NCBI RefSeq assembly: GCF_008831285.2
Contig: NC_045142.1
Location: 17,363,354 to 17,427,353 of the forward strand
DNA: 64,000 bases
Reading direction: 5' to 3'
Origin: Nymphaea colorata
Lineage: Eukaryota; Streptophyta; Magnoliopsida; Nymphaeales; Nymphaeaceae
Shown here: piece after piece, positions 1 to 11,395 of the stretch
How positions within the stretch are numbered: the first letter of the stretch is position 1
Layout of the letters: every line of letters starts with the position of its first letter
Position numbers and translations under genes: made by a program
The notes under the pieces: generated by a model
Databases searched by the model: none
What the model was told of the DNA's origin: nothing
What the model saw: the letters and a program-made list of their open reading frames with translations, nothing else

Positions 1-500
1 CACGCCCCAACCCGACTTCCGATTATGATTCCTGAGTTTTTACTATAAAGGCACAAGATTAAGGCATCTAAACTTTAGTCTGGTTCTTTTCTTGTACGTC
101 CGGTCCAAATTGGCAAAGATGCATCGCATTTGGAGCTATGGTTATCAGAACCGTGATAGGTATCCGTACATAACTATATCACTCTATCACTATAGTGGTT
201 TAGTTGTGGTTCTCAAAGGGCCCATTTGGCAAATAGATCAACAGTTTATATTTGATCCATGAATCTGCCCTAAAAGTTTAGTCAAATTCATAGAATATTT
301 TTTTAAGGTGTTCCATTAATCTACCTCAATCTTCAGGCCATATTTATAAAACATTTACATAATGTTTGGTTTGGCCAAACAAACTCTAAGGAATGTAGCG
401 CACCTGGGTGTGAGGGAATGGCCTGGACATCATTTGGGCTAGTGACTAACTCTTTCAGCCTGGAGATGGTTTCCCTAAGTAAAATGTTAAAAAAAATGTG
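1..500. other. AT-rich intergenic DNA with dispersed repeat fragment
   Basis: No coding signal is seen here. Positions about 230-400 carry a fragment of a dispersed family recognisable by phrases such as 'catgaatctgcc' and 'aattcatag'. The same phrases recur near 8900-9200, 10560-10870 and 49010-49280. No terminal repeats could be fixed in this copy. Confidence 0.4.
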
Positions 501-539
501 ATTTATGATTTAAAAGTGAGAGGGACTGCATGTTGAATA

Positions 540-800
540 ATAAAAAGACCCAACTCACCCGAACGGGTTGTAGTGCATTGGTCGGCAAAGCGGTCCACTT
601 CAAAGGGATCTGAGTTACAAGTCTTGTGGTTGTTGTCACTATCCACTGAAGCATATAAGGTCTCGAAGCATGCTCTATAAATCACATGATAAAGGGTATA
701 GAGAGGGTGGTGGCATCTCTTGATGGCAAAAGAAAAACAAAAAGAACCCAATTCAACAATCCATTTAAGACGCCCAATATGATTCATTGCATAGTTTTTG
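540..800 (+). mobile_element. Possible tRNA-derived SINE
   Basis: At about 568-585 there is a stretch fitting a polymerase III A box (TAGTGCATTGG). About 30 bases later there is a weaker B-box-like stretch (GAGTTACAAGTC). A-box and B-box spacing of this kind is what a tRNA-derived SINE head shows. No clear A-rich tail or target-site duplication was found, so the limits are approximate and a chance match is possible. Confidence 0.35.
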
Positions 801-1403
801 TTCCCTCAATCTGATCTATCTTTTCATGTACTGCAAATTATGTTCACATCAATCCGGACCATTTTGCGGCGCCAACGATATTATGCCAAGCTTCTTCAAA
901 AAGAAAGCCACTAGAAAAGCAATCCTGAGAATCTGTGCAGTTGTTTTCACATATCAACCAAGAAAACATGAGCAGGCAACACTTTTTGAAGAGCAAGTGG
1001 TGTTGGAATCTGAATTGAACAAGTGGGGAGGAGATATGTAGAAGTGGACTAAAATGGCAGCCCAAGTGAACCTGGTAGCTCTACAAATAGGGGAGGGAGG
1101 GCAAGCAAGGGGACATGCTCGTGGGGAGAAAGTGGGAGCCTTGCATGAAGGAGAAGAGTTGAGTTTGTGCAGCCAAGGATGACTTGCCATGAATCACGAT
1201 ACTTCAGATGTTCAGAGGCCCCAAAATCTGTCAGTGATTAGGGTGCGCTTTGATGTTGTTGGATTCTGGGCAGGTTATCCTTGGCTACATGAGTTGACCC
1301 TTGCTCTCATGTCAGGCTCTTACCTTTGTTTGCATGATGCTCCATCATGGGTGCAGCAGTTTCTTGACCTCAATGCTAGTTCAGATAAGTATTTTGCTTG
1401 AAC
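801..1403. other. Intergenic, no recognised feature
   Basis: Short open frames exist on both strands but overlap each other, lack similarity to anything I recognise and have no splice context. I see nothing else to annotate. Confidence 0.4.
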
Positions 1404-1416
1404 ATTACAGGAACGT

Positions 1417-1510
<94 letters not shown>

Positions 1511-1666
1511 CACATGCGCACATATGAACAGTGAAGGTAGTAATACAGAAAAAATTGTATCTATATATGGAAAACAATGACAACAATATTTTTATCCTAA
1601 TAATTTCCTTTAAAAAACTTTTACACTGGAAACTTTTACATATCACGTGTCGGCCCTTTCTTCTTC

Positions 1667-1714
<48 letters not shown>

Positions 1715-1863
1715 ATTAATTAGCAGTTTTTCCACTTATAAATGAAAACATCAATGACAGACCTGATTAACAAAGAAAATTGTGTAAATGTACCATATTA
1801 CACAGACATGCACATGTTACAGGAACCTTCTCTCTCTCTCATAAACATATATATATATATATC

Positions 1864-1895
<32 letters not shown>

Positions 1896-2057
1896 CACGC
1901 ATACACAATTATGACATACAAACATGGGAACATATGAACATGAAGGCAGTAATGTGGGAAAATTGTTTTTATATAATAAGAAATAATGACAACAATACTT
2001 TGTTGCTAAAAGAACATTTAGGCTGAAAATCTTACATCTCACATTTGGGCCTTTCTG

Positions 2058-2091
<34 letters not shown>

Positions 2092-2165
2092 ATTAATTAG
2101 CATTAATGGCAGACCTGATCAACAAAGAAAATTGTGTGAATCTACCATTGCACACACACAAACAA

Positions 2166-2212
<47 letters not shown>

Positions 2213-2274
2213 TTAGCATTAATGGCAGACCTGATCAACAAAGAAAATTGTGTGCATTCACACACACAAACAAA

Positions 2275-2310
<36 letters not shown>
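1404..2310. repeat. Local tandem array built around (CT)n and (TA)n microsatellites
   Basis: A block beginning near 1404 (tract of CT, then TA, then unique sequence containing 'gacaacaatat', then a CT tract and 'taattaattag') recurs in diverged form from about 1725. Shortened copies sharing 'agacctgatcaacaaag' start near 2102 and 2225. Microsatellite tracts lie at about 1419-1507, 1672-1709, 1846-1890, 2059-2090, 2168-2208 and 2279-2304. The four copies share the order of unique motifs, so the block duplicated as a unit and the tracts did not arise independently. Confidence 0.7.
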
Positions 2311-3270
2311 AAACCACTTGAGTAAGGCATAAAAACCAGCCCTCTTAAATTCATATTAAAAAAGCTTTAAACAAAATGTGAACCTTTTAATGTACTTAAA
2401 AACACTATTTAATATAAATCATGTTTTAGTTCAAGTCATTTGTGTAAAAGCAATTGATCTTTATACTATCAAAATTTTGATGCTATAAGAGCCGTTCATT
2501 TTTTTACTATTAAAAAAACATTATTTAAGAAAACAACAAAATTAATGCATGACACTCATCAAATCACTCTTTGGCCTCGTTTTTGTCTCTTACTGGTCTC
2601 GTTTTTACCAATTGTCTTATATATGTATATATATTCACAGATATTTTATGTGTGTGTCCAGCAAATTAGGCATGTCTACATTTAACACTTATGCATGTTT
2701 CGTTATATTACATTGAACATGTGACATTTTAATTGACAACGTTTACAAATAAATTTGATTCTTTGTTAGTTAAGACACTTTTGGGTCTTTGATTTGAAAG
2801 TTTTCTTATTTGTTTCCCATTTATATATATCAAGTATGTAATGAATAGTATTCACATATATACTAACTAAAATTATTACATTCTAACATAATTTGTAAAA
2901 TTTAATTTTGGGGCTTAACTGAAGTTTACAATAAGATATAACCAATCTACAAAACGGAAGCCATACTTGAGTAGCCCTTCCTTGTTAGGCGATCAAATTC
3001 TAATGCCAATATGGTTGGTCTAGCTAAATTTTTTGTGTGAGCTTTCCTTGTGCAACGATATATGATTCACATGTATTTTATGTGAATGATGGACCAGCAG
3101 GCTTTTCTTTCCAGTATCTATATATGCATAAGGATGCTCAAATATATCCAATTGAATATAAGGCAGATTGGCATATCTTCCATGGTATATCACCCACCTC
3201 AACATATAGAAGTTTCCCCAAAGTTCTTCATGGGACAAGAGGTATCTCTTCGATTGCTTTCTCACTTGAA
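2311..3270. repeat. AT-rich intergenic DNA with a dispersed MITE-like family member
   Basis: Positions about 2310-2530 belong to an AT-rich family, with phrases such as 'ccacttgagtaaggca' and 'atcaaaattttgatgctata', that recurs near 27790-28310, 34350-35200 and 57390-57750. The remainder (2530-3270) has only short open frames and no recognised feature. Confidence 0.45.
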
Positions 3271-3273
3271 TTT

Positions 3274-3276
<3 letters not shown>

Positions 3277-3327
<51 letters not shown>
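3277..3327. repeat. (TA)n microsatellite
   Basis: An uninterrupted TA dinucleotide run of about 50 bases. Confidence 0.9.
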
Positions 3328-3329
<2 letters not shown>

Positions 3330-3400
3330 TTCATTTTCAATCTCCATAAACAAAAAAGTTTAATAATGTATAATTTGCATGATCTAACGTGACCAGGTTG

Positions 3401-3490
3401 CAGATCTAGTTGATCTGGAGAATATGATTATGGCATCAGAATTTGCAGATCTAGTTGATCTGGAGAATATGTATATGGCATCTGAATATA
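3401..3490. repeat. Tandem duplication, 45-bp unit, two copies
   Basis: 'cagatctagttgatctgg' starts at 3401 and again 45 bases later at 3446. The two copies differ at only a few positions. Confidence 0.85.
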
Positions 3491-3517
3491 CTTCTGGTAT
3501 AAATTCTGGTTAGATAT

Positions 3518-5605
3518 CTGGCATAAGGGTTGGGCATCCGACTGGCCCGGCCCAGAAAAAATGGCAAAATCTAAGCTCATTGATGCTAACAGAACGGGCC
3601 GATGAAGCGTCGGGCCTCGGGCTTGAGACCCGAGGCCCGGCCCGAGACTATTCGGGCCGGGCCCAGAACGAGCTTTTTATGTAAACCCGCACCAAGCCCC
3701 CCAAACCAACCCCACCTAAGCCTGGGCACCGGGCCGGGCCACCGCTGGGTACCCGGTACTTGGCCCGACTTGGGCCTGGGCCTTGAAAATTTGTTTATCG
3801 GGCCCGCGACTGTGATCGTCGGGAGCCCAGGAAGCCCGACAATAATTTTTTTTTTTCGAAAATAAACTTATGTTAGGGTTTTTCGTTGTTTTTCATTCAC
3901 GACTACTTCACACTGCCTTTGAACTCCCTGCATCTCCTCCTCATTTCCTTGTTATTCTTCCTTTCCAAATCTATCACCTTTCTCACCATCGCCGCTATTT
4001 TCTTCCTCCCCACCATCTTCATATCATCTTGTTGTTGCAACTTTGGTCTACCGCAATGGGGAAAGTGAGGAAGGGCACGTCAGCAGATATGCCCTCGGTG
4101 GTGGAGTTTCAGCCGTAGTGGGTGAAGAAGCCGCCAACGGAAGGATCAAAGAGGACATTCATCTGCCCGCACCAAAACACCACCAGGCCCTTGCCTATGA
4201 AATCTTCCTTCGCCAGCGAGTCCTACTCGCACACGATCCACAAAAAGGGGCACCCGCTTGCTCGGAGGCCCTTCACGGCAGCAGGGTAAAGCTAAAAAGT
4301 CAAGGGAAGGCCCGGCCCGAAAAAGGCCCGGCCCAGCCCGTTAATAATCGGGTCGGGCTAGGCCGGGCTGGGTCGGAACTCGGGCATAAATCAAAGCCCG
4401 AGACCCGATATTACATGGGCTCAGCCCATTTCCAATACCGAGTTTGGATTTTATATTTTTATCAGGCCGGGCTAGCATGCCCAGCCCTAACCCCTCCGTT
4501 GGCGGATTTTTCCCAACTCGTCAATCTTTCCTCTGCTGCAAAATTTTTTTCCATGCCTTGTAGGAGGCTTCCAACATTGTTCATTTGAAGCTTTTAGGGA
4601 TCCGTGGCAGCAGATTCGGTCGATCGTGCGCTCCTCCGATAAGTGCATTTTCCTCCTTCGTGTGTTGCTTTGTAGGAAGTTGGAGAGCCCGATGGCCGTT
4701 CACCATTGAAAAACGTATATGGGTATTAAACGGGGAGGAAAAAAATGGGTATAATACGGCAAAGTTTTATATCTCAGGAATAAAACGGGAAAAGTTTGGC
4801 AAATTTAAAAAAAAAAATTAAACATTTAATACATCTTAAAAACTATAAAAAATAATAATTAATAAAAAACGTCAAAACAGGAAAATAACGGCAAAAAACG
4901 GGAAAAAAACTCTATAATTATACGTGTTTTTTGTTTTTTGACGTTTTTTTTAAAACGAGAATAATACATGTATTATATTATATGGTAGAAGTGTTTTTGG
5001 CATTAAATACGCGTTTTTTTTTTTAAAACGGTGTTTTTTTTTACAAAGTGTTAATGGAATGGGAGGTCATTGGGCTATCCCCACTGCGGCAATTTTGGGC
5101 GTGAACCTTCATTTTTAATGAAAGAGGGCACAGGCAGCATATGTCGGCAGTCAAATACTTCAGGGAAGCGGGCGCCGGACATTTTTGATCGAGCAATGAG
5201 GGGAAGGTTCAAGATGGGGAGAGGATGTGGATTTAGGGGGTTTGCAGCAAGGGATTGGAAGAGATTGATGGGCAGGCAAAGGAGAACCAGCAATATCTTT
5301 GTCCTTGACGAGGTCAGCAGAAGCAAGGTGATGCCGAGGCAGTGAGAATGACGGTCGATGGGGAGAACGAAATGAAAGTTGAAACAATGAAAAACCCTAA
5401 ACCTTTTTTTTTCTTTTTGCAAGTGAGTCGGCTTGTCACGCCATCGACAGATTCAAGCCCGAGCTGGACCCGTTAAAGTAGTGGGTCGAGTCCAACCCGA
5501 TAAGCCGAGCCCATTAACCATTTTTTTAGTAGCCAAGCTTGGGCCAGAGTCACGCCAGGTAACTGGTACCTGGCCCTACCCGACCCAATGCCCATGCTTA
5601 ATAAG
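3518..5605. mobile_element. Cluster of GGCCC-rich inverted-end elements
   Basis: This stretch is far more GC-rich than its surroundings and full of GGCCC/GGGCC words. Two pairs of inverted ends are visible. 'agggttgggcat' near 3526 pairs with 'atgcccagccct' near 4480-4491. 'gcctgggcaccgggccgggc' near 3720 pairs with 'cccgacccaatgcccatgc' near 5578-5597. Ends of this kind (GGGCTGGGCA with GGCCC arms) are common in non-autonomous plant DNA transposons. The two pairs overlap, so the copies are rearranged or recombined. No transposase was seen and no flanking duplication could be confirmed. Confidence 0.5.
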
Positions 5606-5789
5606 TATATAATTCTAGATAATACATTTGTGCATTGGAATATATATTTTAATTATGGAGCATCTATATATTATATGTGCAAAATCATCAATTCTAAATT
5701 TTGCAAATGGGTAGTTCACTAGTCCATTGTTTTTTCTGTACAAAATATGTTTGAGAGACTTTAATTTCGACATTTTTATATTACATCTG

Positions 5790-5885
5790 CATGCGAGGCA
5801 TGCATTAGAAATTATTACACGTGATTCATCCTCTCTCCATGCGAGGCATGCATTAGAAATTATTACACGTGATTCATCCTCATCT
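5790..5885. repeat. Tandem duplication, 48-bp unit, two copies
   Basis: 'catgcgaggcatgcattaga' begins at 5790 and again at 5838. The second unit of the large duplication (around 10050) carries only one diverged copy, so this small duplication is specific to unit 1. Confidence 0.9.
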
Positions 5886-6309
5886 TGTCGTCGCCATTTT
5901 TATTCTTTTGCATTTCAACCATCCAACTATGGCATAGAGGTATAAATAAATTTTTCAAACCAAATATGTGAATTCTAAAGATGATGTTAACGCCCTGTTT
6001 GGTAGGAGGGAAAGGGAGGGAAAGGGAGGGATTGAGCAATCCCTCCCTTGTTTGGTTAGCCAATTAGAAAGGAGGGAAAGAGAGGGAAAGTGGCAAAACT
6101 TGTTTGGCAAGGAGGGGAGGGAAAGGAAAGGAAAGGGAGGGAAGGGATTGTGTAGTGTAATTTCTTTCCCTTATATTTTACCGATAATACCCTGAGGACC
6201 CACGTCTTGTTGAAGAAGAAACACCCTTTCCCTCCCTCCCTCAAAACCGTTGAGAAGAAACAGAAAGAGGCAAGCAACGAACAGGGCGGAAGAGCAAAAG
6301 AGCAAAGGG

Positions 6310-6357
6310 AAGAAGAAGAAGAAGAAGAAGAAAAAGAAGAAGAAGAAGAAGAAGGCC
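6310..6357 (+). repeat. GAA-rich purine tract
   Basis: A run of GAA triplets with a few A insertions, inside the PIF-like element. It creates long low-complexity open frames (poly-Glu/Lys and, antisense, poly-Leu/Phe) that should not be read as genes. Confidence 0.85.
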
Positions 6358-6482
6358 TCGGCTGCAAGGAAGGTGAGTTTGTTTTTCTTCATCTCTCGCT
6401 GCATATTTCTCTCTCTTGTTCTGCTTCCGTTTCATCTTCTTCTTCTTCCGTTTCATCTTCTTCTTTTTGTTTGCTTTTTTCT

Positions 6483-6694
6483 GTTTTCAGCGGCCGTTTG
6501 AAACAACGTCTGTTCTTTTTTCATCTAAAAAAGACATATTTCCAGCATTTGAAGATATTGGTCTTGAAGTACATACTGATGCATATATTTATCTTACTAG
6601 TGATAAAGATAGGATGGAAACATTTTTTGATTGTCCAGTGTCTAAGCGAAAGAATGTTCTACTTAGGATGCTTAGCATTGCTGGAATTATGTAA
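6483..6694 (+). other. Short open frame inside the PIF-like element, origin unknown
   Basis: After a pyrimidine-rich stretch ending in CAG, the frame reads about 65 residues (including 'DRMETFFDCPVSKRKNVLLR') to a TAA at 6692-6694. The composition is protein-like, unlike the low-complexity flanks, and the upstream sequence looks like a splice acceptor. It could be the remnant of an element-encoded or captured exon. I do not recognise the family and assign no function. Confidence 0.3.
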
Positions 6695-8435
6695 GACATG
6701 AATGTTATTTTTTATTTTGCTATGTCATTTTTTTGTCTTTAGACAACTATTTTCACTCTTTTTTATGTAAGTTTTTTATGACTGGTATGAAAATATGGCA
6801 CCACTCCTCTTTTATTTGCATTTCCCCTTCTTCTTATGTATGTGCTAGCTATTTTTGTTCCAAGATTTTCATGCGTATAGATAAATGGCATGCAATGAAG
6901 TATAATTTACAGCTATAACAGTAACAGTAATGTGGAAGCAGGCCTTTCTTCTATTTTCAAGTCTCGTGAGGAAAAATTGTAATATTTTTCTTACACCTGC
7001 ATCTCTGAATTTTGAATAGATCTCAAGCGCAAAACATGTGTAGTATATAAAATATATGTTAGAAAATCAAAACGTAATAGGTCTGTCATGAAATTAATTT
7101 ATTTAAAATGTGATATTTAAAGGCTAACATGTAACATTGTGAAAATATCATGTGACCAACAATTACGTACATTTAGAGAGAGAAATAGAGAGAGAGAGAG
7201 AGACCCATTGCGAGAGAGAGACGCATTGCATAAGTTGCAGCCCTTCATTGGAAAACACACGAGTAAGGTGAGATGGGCATTATCGTGTCTTTTTTGAAAC
7301 CTATCATTCTTTTAAATATTTTAACTGATAGGGGTATTATCGTAAAGTATTATAAATTCTATCATTTCCTTTCCTTTAATGTAGTCCAAACAAACATGAT
7401 TTTAAGTCTTTCATTTCCTTTCCTTTCTATCCAAACAAGCTTTTTAATGAACTCTTTCCATTCCTTTCCTTTCCCTTCCTCTTCCCTTCCCTTTCCTTTC
7501 CTTTCCCTCCCTTTCCCTCCCTTTCCCTTCCTTTCCCTCCCTTTCCCTCCTACCAAACAGAGCGTAAGAGTACTGAACCATAAAAGGAAACAATATCATG
7601 TAGTATATGCTTATAGTAGTAAATTCCATTTTAACAAAAGGTGAAAACCATAGAAAATTAAGCATAGAATTGAGAAAACATGATCGTTAATTTATTTATC
7701 ATGAGAATAACTTTACTAAAATAGTATGTCATTTATCTAATCAACAGTAGGATAAAGAATAGTACCAAATATCATTTAAGAGTCGTTTGACAATAAAAAT
7801 AGTAACAAACTAGTCTATGAATTGTAGAACAGTTTGTTATTGTTCTCATTTTTAAACAGTCCCTTAAAAGTCATTTGCTATGTCACCAGTGAGTAGGGTG
7901 CGGGTGCGGGTGTCGGTGTGATATATCTCAAAAAATTACGGTGCGGCGAGTGTATTTATGTAAAAAAAAACTAACTTCTTTTTCTCTTTCTCTCACAGTT
8001 GTCGCCTGAAGGGATGGTATCTCAAGTTTGATCATACTAATATATGTATATATTGAATTGCAGTTGGTTGAGTTTAATCCATTTACGTTATTTGACAATC
8101 TTTTTTAAGTCATACTTTACAAACGGATATTGGTGTTGCCTGTTTGAATAAAAGCGGTCTAGGTCACAAATTTAATCAATTTAAAAGAATAAATGGCGCG
8201 GTAATGTTTTGTTGATTAAACAGTAAAGAAACGGACCATATGGCTCCAAGGATACGCATATTTGGGGAAGTTGAACTTTTACTTGACCCCCATGTTTGAG
8301 ATGTGTTCAAAAAATAGTCGTTTTCTGGAAATTTCAGGAAGTGAAGCCTACTTGTTTAATTAAGATCATAAGGTTCGTCCATGAGTGAAAGAAGAATTAT
8401 TATAAAAATATGCACAAAAGGGAAAAAGGGGAAAA

Positions 8436-8438
<3 letters not shown>

Positions 8439-8508
<70 letters not shown>
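8439..8508. repeat. Compound (CT)n(TA)n microsatellite
   Basis: A pure CT run passes directly into a pure TA run. The same arrangement occurs near 1419, 16424 and, on the other strand, 52111. Confidence 0.9.
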
Positions 8509-8509
<1 letters not shown>

Positions 8510-8519
8510 CTGTTGCGCC

Positions 8520-8761
8520 AGCAGTCACTGCCGCCATTGAAGCGGAGACCACTGGAGATGAAGAATCTGTACACCAAGACGAAGGGTAAGGTGCACCCTT
8601 CCCCTTCACTGACTACTCACTCTACTTCTGCTGCTTCGTCCGAGGCTGTGTTAGTCCTTAAGGTGCTGCCGGCAGCCATCCTCGACGACGCCCTCTCGGA
8701 TTCTCCCTGCCTCAGCGCATCCCCCTCAACGACGCCCTCTCGGATTCTCCCCACCTCCTGA
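8520..8761 (+). pseudogene. Probable captured host gene fragment inside the hAT-like element
   Basis: From an ATG at 8558 the frame reads 67 residues, starting 'MKNLYTKTKGKVHPSPS' and continuing to 'LKVLPAAIL'. The short N-terminal layout (basic start, VHPSP, then a hydrophobic LPAAIL motif) resembles, from memory, small uncharacterised plant proteins, and the segment is more GC-rich than the surroundings. After LPAAIL the frame runs through a 44-bp tandem duplication (8687-8774) and reaches a TGA at 8759-8761, so any parent protein would be truncated. The setting between the transposon's termini suggests transduplication. The parent gene is not in this window and the family assignment is tentative. 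Confidence 0.45.
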
Positions 8762-8896
8762 TTCTCGAGTTACGCCAACCCTCTGGCCGCCCACAGGGGA
8801 GTATCAACAGGGTGCGGGTTGGGTGCGAATCTGGGTCGCACCCGCATCGCGTCGACGCGGGTGCGTCACCAGGGTTGCCGCACCCTGGTGACATAG

Positions 8897-9250
8897 GTCG
8901 TTTGGCAATAATAATAAATTGTTATTCCCCAACGAATCTGCCCAAAAAATAGGGATTGATTCATGTAACAATATATATTGTTTCATGAATCTACCTTATT
9001 TTTTAAGGCAAGTTCATAGAACAATAACATGTGTTGTTGTTTTCAAACTGCTCTTTAGATTTTGTTTGATAAACTAAACAGTATATAACTGTTTTATGAA
9101 TATGATTCATATTAAGGCAGATTCATGGAACACCTTAGAATGTGTTTTACGAATTTACCCTAACTTTTGGACACATTCATGAAAAAAGTTACAAATAGTT
9201 TCATTTACCAAATGAGCCCTATGATCTTAGGATAACAATAACATACATAA
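8897..9250. repeat. Dispersed 'catgaatctgcc' repeat family, part of duplicated unit
   Basis: Phrases such as 'tcatgaatctaccttatttt' and 'ggcaagttcatagaaca' match diverged copies near 230-400, 10560-10870 and 49010-49280. They look like overlapping MITE remnants, but no clean termini were resolved. Confidence 0.45.
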
Positions 9251-11256
9251 AGAAAAATTAAGAAGTACTTCGTCAGGTTGTTCATTTTTCAATTATCAAC
9301 GAATATTAGGGCATTTATTGCGATTTGTTCAATCAAGCATAAAATTAAGTTTGGAATCACTAACTAACTTTATATTACAAAATTGGGCATCTGGTCAAGA
9401 TCATCAAAAAAGTATTTTTTGGCTATATAAAAGTTATAGAACATTCATTTCAAGACAGTAGTCACAAATATTGACCTAATCAAAGAAAAGTAGCCACTTA
9501 ACTTTCGAATTCTATTCTTTAGCTAAGAAGGTAATTGAACTTATAGTTAAGGTTAGCATCCTTTCTAGTGATATATATGTCAGTGATGGTTGTTATTAAT
9601 TGCTTCTTATAGCCTGAATTTTTAGCTTCTAAGTAACATTATGCATATTTTCTTAGCATAAGAGTTTAAAAATTCACAATCACTAGGTGTATGTAAAGCA
9701 AGCACTGAACTTGTAAATGGTTTATTAGCTACCTAATAAAAGATTATATAGGGCAAAAATTAACTGCAATTATAAGCACTTGAAATCTATAATAAGTCCA
9801 CTATTTGTAAATCAAAATGCATACTTTCATTATTCTTGCTAGAATTTGAGACAAAATCTTCTGTATTTATCATTTTTTATTATTCAAAGCACCCAGTGTC
9901 AGTTATATTATTTTAATTACAATATCTAAAAAATCATAAGAAGAATGTGTTGTCAATTCCAAATTTTCCAAATGCACTGATCAGCTGCCCATTGCTTTCA
10001 CTTTAAAAAATGGTTTTGAGATACTTTAATTCCCATAGTTATGTATAACATCTGCATGTGAGATATGTATTGGAAAGTATACATGAGAAGCAAAATTGTC
10101 TTCCACATCTAGTCGCATTTTTATTCTTTTGCATTTCATCCATCCAAGAGATGCAGTAGGAGTATAAATAAAATTGTTTTGACCAAATCAGTGAATTCTA
10201 AAGATGATGATAAAAGTAAAGATCCAGTAAAATGGGAAAAATATGATGTTGTATATGCTTATATTAGTAAATTCCATTTTAACAAAAGGTAAAATCATAG
10301 GAAATTAAGCATAAAAGTTACAAGACATGGTTGTTAATTTATTTACCAAAAGAGTAACATTACTAAAATAGTATGTCATTTGTCAAATTAACAATGGGGA
10401 TTAAGAATAATAAATTTACATCAAAGGACAATGGTTGTTAGATGACAAAAGATCATATAAGGGTAGTTTGGGCCATTTGGAAATATCAACTGTAACAAAC
10501 TACTCCATGAATCATAGAACAGTCTGTTACTATTCCCATTCCCAAACAGCTCATTAGGAGTTGTTTGGCAAATGAAACACATTGTGGGTGTTCCATGAAT
10601 TTATCTTAACGATTCAAACAGATTCATGAACATCTGGTTTTAGTGTTCCATTAATCAACTTCATTTTTTTGGGTAGATTCATGAAACACTTACCGATTGT
10701 CCTTGTTGTCAAACGGCCCCTTAGTGATGATTTGACAAAAGTAACAAATTATTAATGCTCAATTAATCTACTCAAAACGTCGGAAATATTCATGTAGCAC
10801 TGCCTTACTGTGTTTCTTGAATCTGCCTTATTTTTTAAAGCAAGTTCATAGGAAAGTAGTAATCTATTACTATTTCCATTATCAACGAGAAAAATTAGGT
10901 AGAAGTATTTCATCATGTTGTTCACTTTCCATTATCAACGAATATTAGGGCATTTATTGAGATTTGTTGAATCAAGCATAAGTTTGTAAGTTTGCAATCA
11001 CTAACCAACTTTACGTTAGAAAATTGAGCATCTGGTCAATACCAACAAAATGTATTTTTTGACCTTACAAAAGTTATATAACATTCATTCGAAGACACAA
11101 TTCTCAAAAACATTGATCTAAACAGAGAAAAGTAGCCATTTCAATTTTAAAGGCTAGTCTTGTAGCTAAGAAAGTAACTGAACTTATAGTTAAGATTAAC
11201 ATCCTTCTTAGTCTGAATTTCTAGCTTCTAGGTAACATTATGCATATTTTTTGAGC

Positions 11257-11395
11257 ATAAGAAATTAAAAATCCACAATCATTATGTGTTTGTAAAGCAA
11301 GCACAAGAAATTAAAAATCCACAATCATTATGTGTTTGTAAAGCAAGCATAAGAAATTAAAAATTGACAATCATTATGTGTTTGTAAAGCAAGCA
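11257..11395. repeat. 46-bp tandem repeat, three copies
   Basis: 'gaaattaaaaat' begins at 11261, 11307 and 11353. Each copy ends in 'gtaaagcaagca'. The first unit of the large duplication has a single copy at about 9655-9700, so the array expanded from one to three after the large duplication. It is AT-rich intergenic sequence, not a CRISPR array: there are no unique spacers. Confidence 0.9.

Larger units (their letters stand above)
5991..7564. mobile_element. PIF/Harbinger-like DNA transposon, non-autonomous
   Basis: The element is flanked by a TAA duplication (5988-5990 and 7565-7567). Its inverted termini start CGCCCTGTTTGGTAGGAGGG on the left and CGCTCTGTTTGGTAGGAGGG (reverse complement) on the right, then continue as GGGAAA-rich arms of 35 bases or more. 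A 3-bp TWA-type target duplication and 'CTGTTTGGT' termini are typical of PIF/Harbinger and Tourist elements. The paralogous unit at about 10194-10215 reads straight through the site without the element, confirming the insertion. Internally there is a (GAA)n purine tract (about 6310-6357) and a short open frame at about 6490-6694 of unknown origin. No DDE transposase was recognised. Confidence 0.85.
7878..8896. mobile_element. hAT-like non-autonomous transposon carrying a gene fragment
   Basis: The termini are a 12-bp perfect inverted repeat, CTATGTCACCAG on the left and CTGGTGACATAG on the right. They are flanked by an 8-bp target duplication with one mismatch: GTCATTTG (7870-7877) and GTCGTTTG (8897-8904). 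Eight-base duplications are characteristic of the hAT superfamily. GGGTGCGGGTG-type subterminal words follow both ends. The second unit of the large tandem duplication has no equivalent insert at the corresponding place (about 10550). Inside lie a (CT)n(TA)n microsatellite (8439-8508) and a coding-like segment (8520-8762). No transposase was seen. Confidence 0.8.

Noticed and set aside
1301-1719. Open frames rich in Ser-Leu and Ile-Tyr repeats
   Set aside because: They are translations of (CT)n and (TA)n tracts. The same artefact occurs at 3037-3363, 8356-8577, 16314-16547, 34262-34360, 50419-50640 and 52074-52325.
4043-4588. 181-residue plus-strand open frame
   Set aside because: It lies inside the GGCCC-rich element cluster. 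High GC lengthens random frames and no domain is recognisable.
6056-6501. Open frames with poly-Glu/Lys or poly-Leu/Phe
   Set aside because: Low-complexity products of the GAA tract and GGGAAA arms of the PIF-like transposon.
11257-11395. Three regularly spaced repeats suggesting a CRISPR-like array
   Set aside because: Direct tandem repeats without unique spacers in a plant nuclear context.
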